Shown piece by piece: positions 39,657 to 49,831 of a stretch of 64,000 bases of DNA. This stretch comes from Planococcus beigongshangi. GTDB taxonomy: Bacteria; Bacillota; Bacilli; Bacillales_A; Planococcaceae. How positions within the stretch are numbered: the stretch's first letter is position 1; every line of letters begins with the position of its first letter. The position numbers and the translations under genes were made by a program. The stretch spans positions 372,001-436,000 of the forward strand of contig NZ_JADHDU010000002.1 in assembly GCF_016820495.1 (NCBI RefSeq). Direction: 5' to 3'. The notes under the pieces were generated by a model. The model was not told the DNA's origin. It did no database searches and was given only the letters and a program-made list of their open reading frames with translations.

Positions 39657-41090
39657 TTAGTAATTAACAATAAAATCAAAATCGGTGTCCAGCATTACCG
39701 GAACTGGAACATTGACACTCTCTGTAGTACTCATTACTACTCCACAAGATTCAAGAAATGATTCATATGATGGCGCTCTAAATATATGTTCCCCTTGTAG
39801 TGGAAATCTTTTATTGGGATCTTTTGTATAATAAGATAATGAACCGTTGCCTAAAAAAACAACTTTTTCCGCAATTGCTTTCCATTGTTTTTGATTAATC
39901 CTATCAATATCGAGACAAAAATTAGAATTTTGACCGATTTCTACTTTCCCTTTTATATACAACTCTGCATCTGATCCCGATGCATTACCTAAAATCAATA
40001 AATTTGTATTTTCTATTTCATTAAGATGATTTCCTACATGCATTTCCTTTAAAATAATCGTCTGTCTTCCACCTACCAAGCCTACCATTTCAAAATGGTT
40101 CCCTGTTTCTAATTTACCATTTACTGTTAAAATAAAATTACTGAAATATCTCATATGATTATTAACGGCAATACTAGTTGAAGGTGTTATTATATTTAAT
40201 TTTTTCAAATCGATATCACGACAATGATTATCATTATTCTTTTCCTTACAAAAATTCGTTATAAAGTCTTCAGTGTAAACTGTAAAGTCTTTAGGATTTA
40301 ATCCTTTGGAAATGATAAAATCGCTGAAATTTCTCATTGATTCATCAAGTTCTGCATAACATGCTCCTGAAGTAGTAGAGGTCGACGTGTTTATAAGACT
40401 CATAAGATTTTTACAGGACAGTTGTGGTTTTTGAACTTTAAAAATATCTTCATACTTCACTGCATTATTAACTTGTTCAATAATGATAGGTTCATGTTGA
40501 ATATCACTTTTTACAATAAAATTTTCTGGTACTCCTACTTTTAAAGTAGTACGTAAATCTTTTATTACATCTTCTTTTATTCCCTGAATCATTAACTCAA
40601 TTTGAATAATGTTTGGATCAGTAATTCCTTTTACTTTTACATCTTCTAATAAATATGCTATTCCAGAAAAAAGTTCTTTTTTGTGAAGATGATTCTCTCT
40701 ATATCGAATAGCTTTTATCTCTATCTGCTCTAAGTAATAAGCTTTCAATGCCTCGTTTATATCATCTTCCATCAAATCTCTTTCTATTGCAGTGTTACAT
40801 CCAATTCTCTTTTCAGATCGAACACAAGACTTAAAATTATCTAACATTTCTTTTGATTTCGAAGCTACAGCTTTATTAACTTCCACCAATTCTTTCTCGA
40901 AACTGGTAGTGTGATATAAAACACCCATCTCAGCTGCAGCCACCGCCAGATTCGACGTATCCACTGTCGTTTCCTGCTTTGCATTGCTCATGGACCCTGC
41001 CATGAAAACCGCCGACAACCCCAAAAAGAGAACAACCATCAACAATACAACAAGAAGCGCATAACCCTGCTCGTCCTTAAATTGCTTCAT
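39657..41090 (-). CDS. PilX-like pilus protein, AT-rich and composition-mosaic
   Basis: 477 residues. The first 60 residues (MKQFKDEQGYALLVVLLMVVLFLGLSAVF) are the usual PilX/type IV pilus minor component start: short basic leader, Glu/Gln-Gly, hydrophobic helix. The remaining 410 residues, about 39657-40920, are strikingly AT-rich, Asn/Lys/Ile-rich, contain several cysteines and resemble nothing I recognise (LETGNHFEMVGLVGGRQTI, a beta-rich end). The start at 41090 has AAGGAG eight bases before it. Possible adhesive tip protein with a horizontally acquired or diversifying C-terminal part. Confidence 0.7.
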   Translation of the reverse strand: MKQFKDEQGYALLVVLLMVVLFLGLSAVFMAGSMSNAKQETTVDTSNLAVAAAEMGVLYHTTSFEKELVEVNKAVASKSKEMLDNFKSCVRSEKRIGCNTAIERDLMEDDINEALKAYYLEQIEIKAIRYRENHLHKKELFSGIAYLLEDVKVKGITDPNIIQIELMIQGIKEDVIKDLRTTLKVGVPENFIVKSDIQHEPIIIEQVNNAVKYEDIFKVQKPQLSCKNLMSLINTSTSTTSGACYAELDESMRNFSDFIISKGLNPKDFTVYTEDFITNFCKEKNNDNHCRDIDLKKLNIITPSTSIAVNNHMRYFSNFILTVNGKLETGNHFEMVGLVGGRQTIILKEMHVGNHLNEIENTNLLILGNASGSDAELYIKGKVEIGQNSNFCLDIDRINQKQWKAIAEKVVFLGNGSLSYYTKDPNKRFPLQGEHIFRAPSYESFLESCGVVMSTTESVNVPVPVMLDTDFDFIVNY

Positions 41091-41104
41091 CGTCATTTCT
41101 CCTT

Positions 41105-41584
41105 TCAGTTCCGGTCTGTCAATAGTCTTGACAGTGTCGTGTTGATCGTCAAAGTTCTTTTCGGATTTTTCAGGTCCGTAATTTTCAGTATGATTTTCGT
41201 ATGGCTTTTCTCGGGTTCCAAATCGGCAAAGACCACCGGGCCCACTGCAGATATATCTACAGGTTCATCATTGATCTTCGTCCCTGTAAAATCATATTTT
41301 CCTGCGATATTGCGTACCCCGCAAACTCCGGATTTATCGCAATAATCCAGCTTCAATTGATTGTCATCAAAAATGATGCTGTATTTCTCACTTCCGCGGT
41401 GGACAGCCATGAGACTGCTGACCATCAGGTTCGCTTCCTGCTGCATAATGGTTTTACTGGTTTCAGCGGTTCCATGCTGCATCCCGATCATTAATGTCGT
41501 CCATGCAATCGTCGCAACGATTGCTACCAGCGCCAGACCGGCTACCAGTTCTACCAGAGTCATCCCTTTTTGGTTCATGTTCAT
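41105..41584 (-). CDS. Type IV pseudopilin (PulG/GspH-like)
   Basis: 159 residues. Leader MNMNQKG followed by MTLVELVAGLALVAIVATIAW: prepilin peptidase site with Glu5. The globular part has a Cys pair (LDYCDKSGVCGV). Likely minor pilin in an initiation complex with the PilX-like protein and the next pseudopilin. The ATG at 41584 has GGGGG eight bases upstream. Confidence 0.82.
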   Translation of the reverse strand: MNMNQKGMTLVELVAGLALVAIVATIAWTTLMIGMQHGTAETSKTIMQQEANLMVSSLMAVHRGSEKYSIIFDDNQLKLDYCDKSGVCGVRNIAGKYDFTGTKINDEPVDISAVGPVVFADLEPEKSHTKIILKITDLKNPKRTLTINTTLSRLLTDRN

Positions 41585-41585
41585 A

Positions 41586-42179
41586 TCAATTACCCCCATC
41601 AGTTGATGGAGGCTCATTTACAGCCCTGTAAGTCAGATAAGAGTAGGTTTCGCTGCTCAGCGAATAATTGCCGCTCCCCTTAATATCCTCATTAAAAATC
41701 TTCACATGAACTTTGTATAATTTATTGCGTTCCGTCTCTTCACAGCTTGCCGCTGATTCGGCCTGATTCAAAAAAGGTTCGCATTCTTTGTATATATCCA
41801 CTTCATAGAAGTAGTCATCGGTTTTATTGAAACGGACAATCCCTTCATCTGCGGGTGCCAGACTGACGCTATATCCAAGGTCTGAAGCCGTCATGTTTGA
41901 AATTATTTTGGCTTCATCCAGATAATCCGGTAGGTTGGTCAATGGATCCACCGGATTGAGAAAAATCATTTTTTCCCATTTAGCTGGTGCGGTAATAGCC
42001 GCCATTTCCTGCCTCGCCAGATTCATCGTGTCGAGCTTTGCCTGCGTCTTTTCATTGAAAAGCGTCATTTGTGGGAAAATCGTCATGATGCCAATGAACA
42101 GAATCCCAAGAATCACCATTGCTGCCAATACTTCGACCAAAGTTAATCCTTTTTCATTGCCGCTCAAGCGTTTGTTCAT
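41586..42179 (-). CDS. Type IV pseudopilin (PilV/GspI-like)
   Basis: 197 residues. Leader MNKRLSGNEKG followed by LTLVEVLAAMVILGILFIGIM with Glu5. Two cysteines (CEPF, SCEE). AGGAGGCTGGGGA precedes the ATG. It is the first gene of the pil operon; the AT-rich 175 bp upstream should hold the promoter, but I cannot pick a convincing -35/-10 pair there. Confidence 0.85.
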   Translation of the reverse strand: MNKRLSGNEKGLTLVEVLAAMVILGILFIGIMTIFPQMTLFNEKTQAKLDTMNLARQEMAAITAPAKWEKMIFLNPVDPLTNLPDYLDEAKIISNMTASDLGYSVSLAPADEGIVRFNKTDDYFYEVDIYKECEPFLNQAESAASCEETERNKLYKVHVKIFNEDIKGSGNYSLSSETYSYLTYRAVNEPPSTDGGN

Positions 42180-42354
42180 TCCCCAGCCTCCTGTAGTTCT
42201 TCTTTAAAATTTCTATTTATTGGAATTAAAGTCTTCCTTTTGGTTTAAACCTCAATTACTATCATTATTACATTTAAATTTTAATTCTGCACTAGTTTTT
42301 TACAGGTTTTTCTGCAAAAGTTACTAAATATTTATTATTTGCCATATTTAACTA

Positions 42355-42403
42355 GTAAAAAAGACTGCAAACCGGAGAATCTCTTTTCCGGTTTACAGTC
42401 TTT
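42355..42403 (-). terminator. Intrinsic terminator after the diguanylate cyclase gene
   Basis: On the minus strand AAAGACTGTAAACCGGA pairs almost perfectly with TCCGGTTTGCAGTCTTT and is followed by TTTTAC. It insulates the pil operon from the cyclase gene. Confidence 0.88.
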
Positions 42404-44105
42404 ATTTTGTGTAGGCTGCGACTTTATTACGCCCCGCCTGCTTCGCGCCAATATAAAGAGCGCGGTCAGCGTTGCGGATCATTGCCATGCCGTCGTCACT
42501 GTCGTCCGGTGCGGAAGACACGCCGATGCTCATGGTGATGTTGATCAAAAGGGTATTGCGTTCCTCTTCGAGATCGTTGTGGATCAGGAATTCATGTTTT
42601 TCAATTTGCTTGCGGATGTTTTCAGCCAGCAGCATGGCCAGGTCCTTGCTGTAATTAGGCAGCAGGACTACGAATTCTTCACCGCCGTAACGGGCAACGG
42701 TCCCTTCCTCACCGACGATGTCTTTCAGGAGCCCTGCCAGTGCGACCAAAATCTCGTTGCCGCTCTGGTGACCGTATTTATCGTTGATGCCTTTGAAACG
42801 GTCGATGTCCATCATGATCAGTGATAGGCTTTCCAGTTCCCCGTTATTGACCTGCGCCATGCATTTTTCGAGCGCTTCATCGAGATAGCGGTAATTATAG
42901 AGTTTCGTCAGGCCGCAGCGTTCACTTTTTGCAATCGCTTTTTGGATCAGGCCGGCCTTTTCTAACGATACGGCGAAATACGTACTGAGAATGTCCAGGA
43001 TCTGCAATTGATGATGGACGAATGCATGCTGGCTCCGCGATCCCAGAACGAGGACTCCCTCGATTTTATTATTCCGGGAAATTGGCATCGCCATCAGGCT
43101 TTCGGTATCAGGCCGGACATAGCCGGCTGTGATCGCTTTCCATTGCGACTGGTTATCGAATATATAGGAAGTGTTATTGACAATCGCATTTCCTGCTACG
43201 CCTTCATTGTATTTCGAAGGTTCAACGTCGATCGACAGGAATTCCTTGTCTTCATATCTGCGCAGCATCAGGAGTTTGCCGTCCCGATAATCGATTACAT
43301 ACGCATAATCCACCTGGAACAGATCGGCAACCTGTGTGACAAATTGATCCAGCACTTCATCAGCTGAAAGGCGGGCTGCCAGCTGATGGCCGATTTCGCC
43401 TGCTTTCTTCAGGTCACTGTTCACTTTTTCGGAGTTATTATACATGCGCATGATGGCGGTCAATGTAAAGAATGGGATTCCCAGCAGCACAAGGGCCGCC
43501 ATACCGATGTAGGTTTCTGAAATGTAGAGGATGATCGCCAGCGGGAACACCAGATAGGCGATGCAGAAATCCCAGATGGTATCGGCCGAAAAGAAATCCT
43601 TGTGCTCCCCGAGGATCCGGACATATATGTATAGGATCATCTGGTTCGCTACTACCGAAACCGTCTGGAAAAGAAGGCCGAATATCAGGATATGCCAAAG
43701 GTCCAACGAACCGATCTGCCCGCCTGCAAGTTTGAAAATCAGCCCCGCCAGTACGGATATCGCAAAGAACATCATGGAGTTGAAAGGGATTCGGACACTC
43801 AGGCTTTCAAATGTGCGGATCCTCAAAATCACGATGATCATGGTGATTTGCGAAAGGACGACTTCGGCGAATAAACCGAATTTCAGGAAAACCGCTATTG
43901 TCAGCCACTGGACAAGGTACGTCGGCACGCCATTGATGTTCATCGGCAGCAGACATGCGAGTATGAAAAATATCAGGTACGCTGCCGCTTCATTGAACGA
44001 AATTTCCGGCGGCGGAAAATATTGAAAGATCAAATAGAATCCTGGAGGAACGATAAGCGCCCAAAGGGTCCATAGAATCACTTTTCTTTTCTTAATATTA
44101 GCCAT
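42402..44105 (-). CDS. Membrane-bound GAF-GGDEF diguanylate cyclase
   Basis: 567 residues. About six N-terminal membrane segments (to about residue 205), a GAF domain (about 230-385), then a GGDEF domain with the active-site variant GGEEF at about 474-478 and the substrate motif MMDIDRFKGINDKYGH. Should make c-di-GMP. There is no RxxD inhibitory site just before GGEEF, so product inhibition by that route is unlikely. The ATG at 44105 follows GGGAGAAGTGGTA. Separated from the pil operon by a terminator, but close enough to suggest pilus control through PilB. Confidence 0.9.
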   Translation of the reverse strand: MANIKKRKVILWTLWALIVPPGFYLIFQYFPPPEISFNEAAAYLIFFILACLLPMNINGVPTYLVQWLTIAVFLKFGLFAEVVLSQITMIIVILRIRTFESLSVRIPFNSMMFFAISVLAGLIFKLAGGQIGSLDLWHILIFGLLFQTVSVVANQMILYIYVRILGEHKDFFSADTIWDFCIAYLVFPLAIILYISETYIGMAALVLLGIPFFTLTAIMRMYNNSEKVNSDLKKAGEIGHQLAARLSADEVLDQFVTQVADLFQVDYAYVIDYRDGKLLMLRRYEDKEFLSIDVEPSKYNEGVAGNAIVNNTSYIFDNQSQWKAITAGYVRPDTESLMAMPISRNNKIEGVLVLGSRSQHAFVHHQLQILDILSTYFAVSLEKAGLIQKAIAKSERCGLTKLYNYRYLDEALEKCMAQVNNGELESLSLIMMDIDRFKGINDKYGHQSGNEILVALAGLLKDIVGEEGTVARYGGEEFVVLLPNYSKDLAMLLAENIRKQIEKHEFLIHNDLEEERNTLLINITMSIGVSSAPDDSDDGMAMIRNADRALYIGAKQAGRNKVAAYTK

Positions 44106-44152
44106 TACCACTTCTCCCCTGCCCGGTTCTCTTTATCTGCCGCTGAAAATTT

Positions 44153-45346
44153 TCATTTACCGGGTTTGTACTGCTCAAACATCGAAAACTGATCTTTTCT
44201 CAGGCTTGCCAAAAGATAAAGTGAACCCGTGACTATTGTCACTTCGTTCCTGTTTGTTACAGGTAATATATCATAATGGTTTTGAATTGTCTTTATTTTA
44301 CTTAAACTTTTATCGAATAAAGTTTCTGCCGGCAATGCCCGCTCATTCTCAAATTCTATAAACGTGAAATGCTGGCTGACGGTCTCTAATTTCCGCAGGA
44401 TTTTTTCATGGTCTTTATCCCGGAGCAAGCCCATGACGACATGGATTTCGCGGTGTGGATAGGTTTCTTTTATCGTTCTAACTAAAGCATCTATACTTGC
44501 TGCATTATGCGCCCCGTCGAAAATGACATCCGGCAGGACCTCTTCAAACCGGTATGGGATGGTCGTTTCTGACAATCCTTTTATTGCCAGATGTTCTTTA
44601 AATTGGTTAGCGAGGATATATTCTGAAGCGAGCCAGGCAAGTCTTGCATTCATTTTTTGATGAACGCCTTTCAATTTTAATTCACCGGAATATGGTCCAT
44701 TAGTTTCAATCATTTTTGACTCTAAAGTTCCCGCTGTGTCACGGATGACCTTTTCTGCTGCAGCCGGCAGTTTTCCGATGGCAACCGGTATGCCTTGTTT
44801 GATGATGCCCGCTTTATGCCAGGTGATTTGTTCTATTGTGCCACCCAGGAAATTCGTGTGTTCCAGCGCGATGCTCGGAATAACTGAAATCAGCGGATCG
44901 ATGACATTTGTGCTGTCGAACCTGCCGCCCATCCCTGCTTCCAAAATGATGAAATCCGGTTTCTTCTTATTAAATAGAAGGAAAGCAGCTGCAGTCAGCA
45001 ACTCGAAATCCGTCAGCGGCGTCCGTATCGCCCCCAGCCGCTCCATTGCCCAGTCCAAATCCCCTTCAGTTGCCGGTTCCCGGTCGAACTGGATCTGGTC
45101 GTGAACATCCACGATGGCCGGAGAGAAGAAATTGCCGACTTTATTGCCATGTGCCATCAGGATGGAGGCGATGAAAGCAGCCGTTGAGCCTTTGCCGTTC
45201 GTCCCGGCAATGTGGATGAATTTCTGGCCATGATGAGGATTGCCCAGTTCCGCAAGGGCTTGTCCGATTGCGTCCAGGCCCGGTTTAATCCCTGTATCCG
45301 AGGGGATATTCCACTTCTCTTTATAATGATCGAGTCCTGTAATCAT
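44153..45346 (-). CDS. folC: Folylpolyglutamate synthase / dihydrofolate synthase
   Basis: 397 residues. ATP-binding GTNGKGST (about 48-55), HVDLTS-like ALEHTNFLGGTIEQI, and DGAHNAAS in the C-terminal domain. Adds glutamates to folates, and in many bacteria also forms dihydrofolate. The ATG at 45346 (MITGLDHYKEKW) follows AAAGAGGTTTTTA. In B. subtilis valS lies immediately upstream in the same direction; here two plus-strand ATP-grasp genes separate them. Confidence 0.95.
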   Translation of the reverse strand: MITGLDHYKEKWNIPSDTGIKPGLDAIGQALAELGNPHHGQKFIHIAGTNGKGSTAAFIASILMAHGNKVGNFFSPAIVDVHDQIQFDREPATEGDLDWAMERLGAIRTPLTDFELLTAAAFLLFNKKKPDFIILEAGMGGRFDSTNVIDPLISVIPSIALEHTNFLGGTIEQITWHKAGIIKQGIPVAIGKLPAAAEKVIRDTAGTLESKMIETNGPYSGELKLKGVHQKMNARLAWLASEYILANQFKEHLAIKGLSETTIPYRFEEVLPDVIFDGAHNAASIDALVRTIKETYPHREIHVVMGLLRDKDHEKILRKLETVSQHFTFIEFENERALPAETLFDKSLSKIKTIQNHYDILPVTNRNEVTIVTGSLYLLASLRKDQFSMFEQYKPGK

Positions 45347-45416
45347 TAAAAACCTCTTTTCTGAATCCAAACATGATACAATTTTTTTATAAGTATAGCA
45401 TGAAGGTGGAATGTAT

Positions 45417-46280
45417 ATGGCGTTATGCTGGATTATTTACAACGGGAGCCTGACTTCCGAAAAGTTTATCGACCAGGCGCAATTAGTGGCGGAAGCAGCT
45501 GAACGTGCCGGTGTCGAAACCCGCGTCATGAAGAATAATGAGGCTCTCATGGACCTGTCCGCCGATATGGAACTGCCTGATTTTGCAGTGATGCTCGACA
45601 AGGATATCCTGCTCGGCTATTTTCTGAAGAGCCGCGGTGTCCCTGTCTACAATGACCCTGCCATCATCGATCTGTGTGACAATAAAGCGAAGCAGTATAT
45701 TGCTTTGGCTTCTGCCGGCCTGCCGATGCCGGCGACCATCATCGCGCCGAAAGTCTATCCTTCCTTCTCCATCCGTGAATCGGGTTATTTCGAACGTGTC
45801 CTTGGACGTCTCGGTCTGCCGATGATCATCAAGGAAGGCCATGGATCGTTCGGCATGAAAGTCTATTTGATCGAAACCGAAGAACAATTTTACGAAAAAG
45901 TGGATTCTCTCCGCGGCATCGATTTCGTCTTCCAGGAATTCATCGAATCCAGCCGGGGACGGGATATCCGGGTCAATATCGTCGGAAACGAGATTGTCGC
46001 AGCAATGTACCGCGAATCAAAAACGGATTTCCGTGCCAATATCACGAATGGCGGCGAAGCTTTCCCGATCGACCTCACGGAAGAACAGAAAACAATGGCG
46101 TTGGCAGCAGCACGTGCAACCGGCGCTATTTTCGCCGGTGTCGACCTCCTGTTTGATGCTGATGAACAGCCGCTGGTCTGTGAAGTCAATGCCGCTGCAC
46201 ATATCCGCAATATCCTGAACGTCACCGGCATCAATGTGGCGGACGCCATGATCGCCTATATAATGGAGGATATCCGATGA
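45417..46280 (+). CDS. RimK-like ATP-grasp ligase (first of pair)
   Basis: 287 residues. An N-terminal pre-ATP-grasp domain (to about 85) precedes the ATP-grasp core: VYNDPAIIDLCDNKAKQYIALASAGLP, nucleotide Lys in GLPMIIKEGHGSFGMKV, ribosyl/phosphate contacts in RGRDIRVNIVG, and metal-binding GVDLL...CEVNAAAHIRN. Similar to alpha-L-glutamate ligases such as RimK, LysX and CofF. It joins an amino acid to a carboxylate; substrate not predictable. The ATG at 45417 follows AAGGTGGAATGTAT. It overlaps the next gene by ATGA. Confidence 0.85.
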   Translation: MALCWIIYNGSLTSEKFIDQAQLVAEAAERAGVETRVMKNNEALMDLSADMELPDFAVMLDKDILLGYFLKSRGVPVYNDPAIIDLCDNKAKQYIALASAGLPMPATIIAPKVYPSFSIRESGYFERVLGRLGLPMIIKEGHGSFGMKVYLIETEEQFYEKVDSLRGIDFVFQEFIESSRGRDIRVNIVGNEIVAAMYRESKTDFRANITNGGEAFPIDLTEEQKTMALAAARATGAIFAGVDLLFDADEQPLVCEVNAAAHIRNILNVTGINVADAMIAYIMEDIR

Positions 46281-47047
46281 TCCTGTTATATGAAACGGCC
46301 GATGCTGAGCGGAACCGGGCATTTATCGCTGAATTGCAGCGTTTTGCGGAATTCGAGCTTGTTTGCTGGGATGAGTGGAGTGGTGACGGAGTTAAGAATC
46401 TGGGTGAAAAGTTAAGCGGCCAGACAGTCATTTTTCGCTGCCGCCGATCAGCTGCCGCACGGTACCTGGAAGACCACGGCGTCCGGCTCGTAAACCGCGC
46501 GGAAGTCAACCGCATCGCCAATGATAAGTGGCTGAGCTATCAATTATTTCTGATGCTCGGCGTGCCGGCGATCCCGACGTTTCGCGAACCTTCGGAATTT
46601 CCGTGTGTTACGAAAACTGTTGATGGCCACGGCGGCAATGAAGTGGAAATCATTGAAAATGAAGATTCCTGGAAGAAATTCAAAAAGGAAGTGATTTTTC
46701 AGCCAGTTGTTCCCCACATAGCCGACGTCCGCGCTTATGTGATCGGCGATGAAGTTGTCGGTGCAGTGAAGCGCAGCTCCGAAAAATCATTTAAGAAAAA
46801 TTTCTCGCTTGGTGCAGATATTGAACGGTTCACGCTGGACCGGATCCAGGAACAAGAAGTTTTGAAAATCGCCCGTGCCATCAAAGCTGATTATATCGGC
46901 GTCGATTTCCTGCTGCTGGGTGATGGACGCCACCTCTTCAATGAAATCGAAGATCCGGTCGGCGCGCGCTCGTTCTACCGGACGCATGAGAAGAATATTG
47001 CGGAATTGCTGGTGCGGCATGTGGAGAAGAAATTTGAAGATAAATAA
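46277..47047 (+). CDS. RimK-like ATP-grasp ligase (second of pair, divergent active site)
   Basis: 256 residues, a shorter and more diverged ATP-grasp. The Lys loop is in CVTKTVDGHGGNEVEI, the RxY segment in ADVRAYVIGDEVVGAVKRSS, the FKKNFSLGA loop follows, and the metal site reads GVDFLLLGDGRHLFNEIEDPVG. The usual ExN is replaced by E-I-E-D, and a C-terminal ARSFYR follows. The substrate may differ from the first enzyme. Its start overlaps that gene by 4 bp, so they are coupled and probably act in sequence. It converges on valS with a shared terminator. Confidence 0.8.
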   Translation: MILLYETADAERNRAFIAELQRFAEFELVCWDEWSGDGVKNLGEKLSGQTVIFRCRRSAAARYLEDHGVRLVNRAEVNRIANDKWLSYQLFLMLGVPAIPTFREPSEFPCVTKTVDGHGGNEVEIIENEDSWKKFKKEVIFQPVVPHIADVRAYVIGDEVVGAVKRSSEKSFKKNFSLGADIERFTLDRIQEQEVLKIARAIKADYIGVDFLLLGDGRHLFNEIEDPVGARSFYRTHEKNIAELLVRHVEKKFEDK

Positions 47048-47061
47048 TTGCTACAAAACGA

Positions 47062-47110
47062 AAACCCCGAACCGCTTCTGAATTAGAAGTGATTCGGGGT
47101 TATTTTTATT
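47062..47110. terminator. Bidirectional terminator between the ATP-grasp pair and valS
   Basis: A long stem pairs AACCCCGAA...CTTCT with AGAAG...TTCGGGGTT, with few mismatches. ATTTTTATT follows on the plus strand and TTTTCGTTTTG on the minus strand. Confidence 0.85.
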
Positions 47111-47121
47111 ACGAAATCATT

Positions 47122-49755
47122 TTAAAGATTCTGCAATTCAACTATACGCTTCTCAACCGTCGCGTGCTTCTCGAGGTAATCCGCTTCTTTCGCGCGTTCC
47201 TCTGCAACTACCGCTTCCGGCGCTTTCGACACGAAGCGCTCATTCGACAATTTGCCTTGAACAAGTTTCACTTCTTTGGCCCATTTCTCCAGCTCTTTAT
47301 TCAAGCGTGCCAGTTCTGCATCCACGTCGATCAGTCCTTCCAGCGGCATGAATAATTCCGCGCCGGATACGACAGCCGACATGGATTTTTCAGGAGCCTG
47401 GATGTTTTGGCCGATCGTCAGCGTTTCCGGGTTGCAGAATCGCTCGATATACGCCGAGTTCGCTTCCAGCACCGCATGCGTTTCCGCGTCTTTCGCAGAA
47501 ATCGTCAACGGCACTTTCTTGCTCATCGGCGACTGAACTTCCGCGCGGATCGTCCGCACCGATTTGATTACATCCACCAACAGCTTCATGCTCGACGACT
47601 GGCTTTGGTCAGACAATGACTCGTCCACTTTCGGCCACTCGGCAATCGTGATCGATTCGCCTTGCGTCGGCAGGTTCTGCCAGATTTCTTCCGTGATGAA
47701 CGGCATCAACGGATGCAATAAACGCATCGTATTATCAAGCACATACGCCAACACTGAACGCGTCATGCGCTTCGCGTCTTCGTCTTCGCCGTATAATGGC
47801 AGTTTCGCCATTTCGATGTACCAGTCACAGAAATCATCCCAGATGAAGTTGTAAAGGAGACGTCCCACTTCACCGAATTCATAACGTTCAGCAAGTGACG
47901 TCACTTGTTCAATCGTTTCGTTAAGGCGCGTCAGGATCCACGAATCAGCTACTGATTTTTTGCCTGAAAGATCGATTTCTTCATATGTCATGCCTTCCAT
48001 GTTCATCAAGGCAAAACGGGAAGCATTCCAGATTTTATTGGCAAAGTTCCAAACGCTCTCCACTTTCTCCATCGAGAAGCGCAGGTCCTGACCTGGTGAT
48101 GAAGCTGTTGCCAGGAAATAACGAAGCGAATCAGCGCCGTATTGTTCGATGACATCCATCGGGTCAACGCCGTTGCCGAGTGATTTCGACATCTTGCGCC
48201 CTTCCGCGTCGCGGACAAGTCCGTGGATCAGCACGTCGTCAAACGGTTTTTCTTCCGTGAATTCCAGTGCCTGGAAAATCATGCGCGATACCCAGAAGTT
48301 GATGATATCATAACCAGTTACAAGCACATCTGTCGGGTAATAACGTTTCAGCTCATCGTTCTCTTCCGGCCAGCCGAGCGTCGAGAACGGCCACAGCGCT
48401 GACGAGAACCACGTATCCAGAACGTCTTCATCCTGGGTCCAGTTTTCTGCATCTTCCGGCGCCTCGTGCCCTACATAGATTTCGCCGGTTTCATTGTGAT
48501 ACCAGGCAGGAATCTGATGGCCCCACCATAATTGACGGGAAATACACCAGTCACGGATGTTCTCCATCCAATGAAGATACGTTTTCTCGAAACGTTCCGG
48601 CACGAAATTGACGCCGTCTTCACCTTTCTGCAGATCCACTGATTTTTGCGCGAGCGGCTTCATGTCTACGAACCATTGTGTCGACAGGTAAGGCTCAACC
48701 ACTGCACCGCTGCGTTCCGAATGGCCGACGGAATGCAGATGCTCTTCAATCTTGAATAAAACATCCATTTCCTGCAAATCTTTGACGATCTGCTTGCGGC
48801 ATTCGAAGCGGTCCATGCCTTCGTATTTTCCGGCGTTTTCATTCATCGTGCCGTCTTCATGCATGACCAATACGCGTTCCAGGTTGTGGCGATTGCCGAT
48901 TTCAAAATCGTTCGGATCATGTGCCGGTGTGATTTTCACAGCCCCGCTTCCGAATTCCATATCCACGTAATCGTCGGCAACAATCTGCATTTCACGTCCG
49001 ATGATTGGAAGCGTCACAGTTTTGCCGATCAGGTGCTTGTAGCGCTCATCTTTCGGGTGCACCGCAACCGCTGTATCGCCCAGCATCGTCTCCGGACGTG
49101 TCGTCGCGATTTCGATGTGGCCGCTGCCGTCTGTCAGCGGATAACGCATATGGTAGAACGCACCCTGTACGTCTTTATAGATAACTTCGATATCTGAAAT
49201 GGCTGTCTTCGTCGCCGGATCCCAGTTGATGATGTACTTGCCGCGGTAGATCAGTTTCTTCTCGTAAAGTTTGACGAATACCTCGCGAACCGCTTTTGAC
49301 AAGCCATCGTCCAATGTAAAGCGTTCGCGTGAATAATCCAGTCCAAGACCGAGCTTCGACCATTGCTGGCGGATGTGCCCTGCGTATTCCTCTTTCCATT
49401 TCCACGATTCCTCGAGGAAAGCTTCCCGGCCGAGGTCATAGCGCGACTTGCCTTCTTCTCTCAGCTTGCCTTCAACTTTCGCCTGTGTCGCGATGCCGGC
49501 GTGGTCCATCCCCGGCAGCCACAGCGCGTCAAAGCCCTGCATGCGTTTCATGCGCGTCATGATATCCTGCAAAGTCGTGTCCCAGGCATGGCCCAGATGC
49601 AGCTTGCCTGTTACGTTCGGCGGCGGAATCACGATGGTGTACGGTGTTTTGCCGCTTTCCGGCTTCGCTTCAAAATACTTGTTCTGGATCCACCATTCGT
49701 AACGGCCTTTTTCAATCGATTGCGGATCATACTTGGTCGACATGGTTTCTGTCAT
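47122..49755 (-). CDS. valS: Valyl-tRNA synthetase
   Basis: Class I synthetase charging tRNA-Val. 877 residues: HIGH-type [15 protein letters not shown] (about 46-60), editing domain ([14 protein letters not shown]), KMSKS in [11 protein letters not shown], anticodon-binding domain, and a C-terminal coiled-coil arm ([21 protein letters not shown]). AAGGAGGAATCATT precedes the ATG. Controlled by the T-box leader upstream. folC, its usual downstream partner, is displaced. Confidence 0.98.
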   Translation of the reverse strand: MTETMSTKYDPQSIEKGRYEWWIQNKYFEAKPESGKTPYTIVIPPPNVTGKLHLGHAWDTTLQDIMTRMKRMQGFDALWLPGMDHAGIATQAKVEGKLREEGKSRYDLGREAFLEESWKWKEEYAGHIRQQWSKLGLGLDYSRERFTLDDGLSKAVREVFVKLYEKKLIYRGKYIINWDPATKTAISDIEVIYKDVQGAFYHMRYPLTDGSGHIEIATTRPETMLGDTAVAVHPKDERYKHLIGKTVTLPIIGREMQIVADDYVDMEFGSGAVKITPAHDPNDFEIGNRHNLERVLVMHEDGTMNENAGKYEGMDRFECRKQIVKDLQEMDVLFKIEEHLHSVGHSERSGAVVEPYLSTQWFVDMKPLAQKSVDLQKGEDGVNFVPERFEKTYLHWMENIRDWCISRQLWWGHQIPAWYHNETGEIYVGHEAPEDAENWTQDEDVLDTWFSSALWPFSTLGWPEENDELKRYYPTDVLVTGYDIINFWVSRMIFQALEFTEEKPFDDVLIHGLVRDAEGRKMSKSLGNGVDPMDVIEQYGADSLRYFLATASSPGQDLRFSMEKVESVWNFANKIWNASRFALMNMEGMTYEEIDLSGKKSVADSWILTRLNETIEQVTSLAERYEFGEVGRLLYNFIWDDFCDWYIEMAKLPLYGEDEDAKRMTRSVLAYVLDNTMRLLHPLMPFITEEIWQNLPTQGESITIAEWPKVDESLSDQSQSSSMKLLVDVIKSVRTIRAEVQSPMSKKVPLTISAKDAETHAVLEANSAYIERFCNPETLTIGQNIQAPEKSMSAVVSGAELFMPLEGLIDVDAELARLNKELEKWAKEVKLVQGKLSNERFVSKAPEAVVAEERAKEADYLEKHATVEKRIVELQNL

Positions 49756-49831
49756 AATGATTCCTCCTTGTTCAGTCGCTGTGGGTTTATTCCTTAGCGC
49801 TAGGTTTTGATCTTGAGCTTAAAAAAGGGTA

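Noticed and set aside
42180..42354. c-di-GMP riboswitch or clear promoter before the pil operon
   Set aside because: The gap is AT-rich with no recognisable aptamer and no convincing -35/-10 pair, so nothing was annotated.
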